Positions 62,401 through 64,000 of a stretch of 64,000 bases of DNA are shown here, in pieces. The translations under genes and the position numbers were made by a program. Numbering within the stretch: the first letter of the stretch is position 1; every line of letters starts with the position of its first letter. Under the pieces are notes generated by a model. The model was not told the DNA's origin and made no database searches. It saw nothing but the letters and a program-made list of their open reading frames with translations. The stretch is from Gymnorhina tibicen (lineage: Eukaryota > Chordata > Aves > Passeriformes > Artamidae): NCBI GenBank assembly GCA_013399875.1, contig VXAZ01009368.1, positions 752,061 to 816,060 on the forward strand. Reading direction: 5' to 3'.

Positions 62401-62558
62401 CCTTTCATTCGTGCAATCCCATCTCTTAACAGCAGGTTCTCATAAACTGATGATTTTGTAGTAAATAAATGGCAAAAAGTAGAAACAGCGCAAACATACT
62501 GCATTCTTGTCTGTTTCAGGACAGTGCTGAGGTCTTCCTTGATGATTTACGAAATTGA
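50333..62558 (+). CDS. Candidate unrecognised multi-exon gene, divergent from ATP9B
   Basis: Short plus-strand exons join in one frame: 50331-50403 (ATG at 50333), 53578-53645, 55307-55407, a tentative 56226-56254, 58044-58289 (or from 58068), 60936-61029 and 62520-62558 (stop TGA). Phases match at every junction, and most sites fit the splice consensus. The product would be about 207-215 residues. A mainly helical, acidic middle part contains [20 protein letters not shown]. It is followed by a serine/asparagine-rich, probably disordered tail ending [12 protein letters not shown]. No signal peptide, membrane helix or catalytic motif is seen, and I do not recognise the family. An alternative stop two codons past 61029 would omit the last exon. 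The model rests on phase and splice logic alone. It could be a real but unfamiliar gene, or a decayed one with some exons misjudged. Confidence 0.55.
50404..51030. other. Intronic or intergenic stretch
   Basis: No repeat or coding feature recognised. It would be the 5' part of the candidate gene's first coding-side intron. Confidence 0.6.
51052..51490 (-). repeat. Diverged CR1 LINE fragment
   Basis: Antisense on the plus strand: CATCACCTAGACCAAGCCCC, GAACACCTCCAAGGACAGCA, CTCTGGGCTACCTGTTGCAG and CAGCCTCTCCTTATACATC match the CR1 3' half with many changes. It is an old copy. Confidence 0.75.
51491..52320 (-). promoter_or_regulatory. Promoter-like CCAAT/TATA array with CAAAAAGCCC-type repeats, putative LTR
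   Basis: Read on the minus strand, three CCAAT boxes (52029-52033, 52004-52008, 51973-51977) precede a GC-rich stretch and a TATA box (ATAAAAAGTA, 51921-51930). Downstream on that strand lies a run of imperfect GGGCTTTTTG-type repeats (51738-51900). The layout resembles the U3 and R regions of an LTR, but I could not find TG/CA ends or a target duplication. Confidence 0.35.
52321..53577. other. No recognisable feature
   Basis: Moderately AT-rich sequence; I see no repeat, coding or RNA signal. Confidence 0.6.
53578..53645 (+). CDS. Candidate gene, exon 2
   Basis: 68 bases: one base, 22 codons ([20 protein letters not shown], then QA) and one base. The acceptor has an excellent pyrimidine tract (TTTTCTTTCCTATTTAG); the donor is GGCAG|GTGTTA. 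Confidence 0.6.
53646..55306 (+). other. Intron of candidate gene, exon 2 to 3
   Basis: No recognisable repeat or coding feature. Confidence 0.5.
55307..55407 (+). CDS. Candidate gene, exon 3 (helical acidic segment)
   Basis: 101 bases: two bases completing glycine, then 33 codons including [20 protein letters not shown] and [13 protein letters not shown]. The donor AAAG|GTAAAC is strong and the acceptor AGTAACAG is modest. The residue pattern suggests one amphipathic helix. This is the most protein-like exon of the set. Confidence 0.62.
56226..56254 (+). CDS. Candidate gene, tentative 29-base exon 4
   Basis: The acceptor is TGTTCCCAG and the donor GTCTT|GTAAAG. It reads TISDKILSV plus two bases, which is the phase needed to link exon 3 to exon 5. 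It was chosen because it satisfies that phase, so it is the weakest part of the model. Other short exons are possible. Confidence 0.3.
56570..56927 (+). mobile_element. Solo LTR-like element with octamer, TATA box and poly(A) signal
   Basis: In order on the plus strand: an inverted CCAAT box, octamer ATGCAAAT (56744-56751), TATAAAA (56762-56768), poly(A) signal AATAAA (56859-56864), and a right end near CACCCAAGGCATCA. The spacing fits a compact retroviral LTR with a short R region. No primer-binding site or internal sequence follows, and a CR1 begins within 20 bases. The left end is uncertain and no target duplication was found. Confidence 0.5.
56944..57690 (-). repeat. CR1 LINE fragment, 3' end and part of ORF2
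   Basis: Antisense on the plus strand from CACAGAATCATCAAGGTTGG through TCTCCTCAGCCTCTTTTTCT and CTGGACGTGCTCCAGCACTT to GCATGGGGTTGTTGGGACAC. Minus-strand frames retain broken pieces of the CR1 ORF2 C-terminus. It is 5'-truncated and about 750 bases long. Confidence 0.9.
58044..58289 (+). CDS. Candidate gene, exon 5 (serine-rich)
   Basis: One base, 81 codons and two bases. It includes [38 protein letters not shown] and [19 protein letters not shown]. The donor AAGAG|GTATGT is strong. The acceptor is TTTTCAAAATTAAG (58043) or CTTCCTTCCACAAAG (58067), both in the same frame, differing by eight codons. Confidence 0.58.
58290..60935 (+). other. Intron of candidate gene, exon 5 to 6
   Basis: Nothing recognised apart from short T and A runs near 59025-59075 and a short degenerate TG-rich patch near 60015-60045. 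Confidence 0.5.
60936..61029 (+). CDS. Candidate gene, exon 6
   Basis: The acceptor TTTTCTCCTGTGCTTCAG is excellent. One base completes arginine, then 31 codons including [20 protein letters not shown] and ending CKQQ. The donor CAGCAG|GTTCCC is weak. If it is not used, the frame ends two codons later at the TGA at 61036-61038, making this the terminal exon. Confidence 0.55.
61039..62519. other. Intron of candidate gene or 3' flank
   Basis: No repeat or RNA gene recognised. If exon 6 is terminal, this would be 3' untranslated or intergenic sequence. Confidence 0.45.
62520..62558 (+). CDS. Candidate gene, possible terminal exon
   Basis: The acceptor TTCTTGTCTGTTTCAG is excellent. It reads [12 protein letters not shown] and stop TGA in the phase left by exon 6. 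No canonical AATAAA follows closely; the nearest one seen (62464-62469) lies just upstream. Confidence 0.38.
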   Translation, partial: DSAEVFLDDLRN

Positions 62559-64000
62559 AGATGAAGAATGCTGCTCTTGCAAATTTAGGCTGCTCTGAGC
62601 AACCATCACCAAAAAAGCCTCCTGCATTTCATTTGCTCAAAGGTTATGGCTTCTCCTTGTCACTAAGGAAATGATTGAGGATGTTCAAAGCAGATTCCTT
62701 CCATGATGTGCAAACATCTTCTTTTGTAAACTAAGATTTTATTTTTCTAAGAGTAACGTTTTTTTCAAAGTAATGCAAAAATACCACAAATAATCATAAA
62801 AAGGGTTTTTCAACTGCAGATTTCAGAAAAATAATTTTTGTTATGGTGGTAATAATGAACACACACATACATGCTTTCTAAGTGTTAATCTTGATCTTAT
62901 AAAGCCACATGACAAAAATAATAATTGCTCTAAAAGACAAAATAACCCCCTTGCTCTTTTTAATGCAGTTCAGCAAAGAGCTGTAGCCCCAAAGTGCCAG
63001 TCTCATCATGTTGCTGCACAGATCTGGCAATCAATGGTTCTTCAGTGTGTTCCTGCCCAGGAGGCAGGAAACAGCTTTGCAGTGCTGAATTTTGCACTAT
63101 TATTATTTTTAGAGTTTCAGTGTACTGCAGACATTTGCTTATATTCTTCTTAAGTTTTCCCTGTGAATGAACTTGTTTAAAACTACATATCCATTCTATG
63201 AGGAAAGGTTTAGAAAAAATCTTGTTCTAGATGAAGTCAATGTAACATTCACAAGCCACTGTGGACTGTACCTGTCTTGTTGCAGTTGCAGTCCTGCTAT
63301 CCTGAAGACACTAAGTATTTTGCAAGAATTATTTGTTCTTATGGTGTATGTTATCATAATTCAGTTTTATGCTGTACACAACTCTGTAGAGCACAAGGTT
63401 ACACCCTTCCACCCTTCTCAGATGTGTAGCTAAGATGCCCCTCCTTGAATTCCGTTGGTTAAGCAGAGCCAGTAGGATTCAGTCCATGTAACTGATGGAC
63501 CATTGCTGGTCCTTCAACTACTTCTGTCACTCACATTCAAGAGTTAAGGCAGATATTACCCAGCCTGTGCCCTCTTATCTATCCCCAAAGCCTGTCCTGT
63601 GGTTTGGCACATTTTGTGGACTTACTCGGTTTGTTAGAAAATCTACTCCTTACCGGCTCTCTTCTGAGAGCTGCATCTGGCTCCAGTAACTGAGCCAGAG
63701 AGATCTCTCACTTGTCTTCTATCTACATTTGTGATCTTGTCTAAACCTTACCTCTGAGGGGTAAGGGTGCTTATTTATGAAGGAAAAATCAAAAGATGAG
63801 GTGCTGATGGACCATTTTTTCATTATGCTTTTTTTGCAATGGCACAAACCGAAGTATTTTATTTCCTGCACAGACCAATCTGCATACAGATTCCCAGTTA
63901 CAAAGAAAAGGCAAGAAGGGAGAAGCTGAAAGAAATGCTTGACACCCTGTTAGCAGAGTTCTGCCCCTGCAAATGGAAATACTACCTTAGTCCCCTTCTG
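62559..64000. other. No recognisable feature
   Basis: Sequence to the right edge shows no repeat, coding exon or RNA gene that I can support. Confidence 0.6.

Noticed and set aside
1..64000. CRISPR arrays, operons, ribosome-binding sites
   Set aside because: The window is vertebrate genomic DNA with spliced genes. No direct-repeat/spacer array or bacterial organisation is present.

Overview
The window looks like bird genomic DNA. It is AT-rich, poor in repeats, and its interspersed repeats are mostly 5'-truncated CR1 LINEs, including one copy ending in the CR1-type ATTCTATG repeat, plus solo LTRs of endogenous retroviruses. The species cannot be fixed from the sequence.

Left three quarters (1-49,680): the 5' part of ATP9B, a P4-type ATPase (putative flippase) of the trans-Golgi network, on the minus strand. 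Seven coding exons can be placed to the base, with consistent phases and consensus splice sites: 49586-49680, 34061-34234, 24721-24871, 21437-21550, 17735-17843, 8845-8903 and 2440-2491. They encode about the first 251 residues: the acidic cytosolic N-terminus, the first two membrane helices and the start of the actuator domain. The rest of the gene lies beyond the left edge. The introns hold a 2.6-kb CR1 copy, smaller CR1 pieces, a 661-bp solo LTR with 5-bp target duplications, and low-complexity tracts.

Promoter (about 49,320-49,970): a CpG island over exon 1, with two perfect cAMP-response palindromes and a YY1-type motif on the start codon.

Right quarter (49,970-64,000): in vertebrates this side of ATP9B is usually the gap towards SALL3. 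Reading both strands, I find a chain of short plus-strand exons (50331-50403, 53578-53645, 55307-55407, probably 56226-56254, 58044-58289, 60936-61029, 62520-62558) that join in phase into an open frame of about 207-215 codons. It runs from a double ATG to a stop and resembles no family I can name. It is transcribed away from ATP9B, possibly from the same CpG island. I regard this as the main discovery candidate. CR1 pieces, an LTR with octamer, TATA box and poly(A) signal, and an unusual CCAAT/TATA array on the opposite strand lie in its introns. After 62,560 nothing is recognisable.

Three single N bases (33203, 49554, 49850) probably mark unresolved assembly positions.
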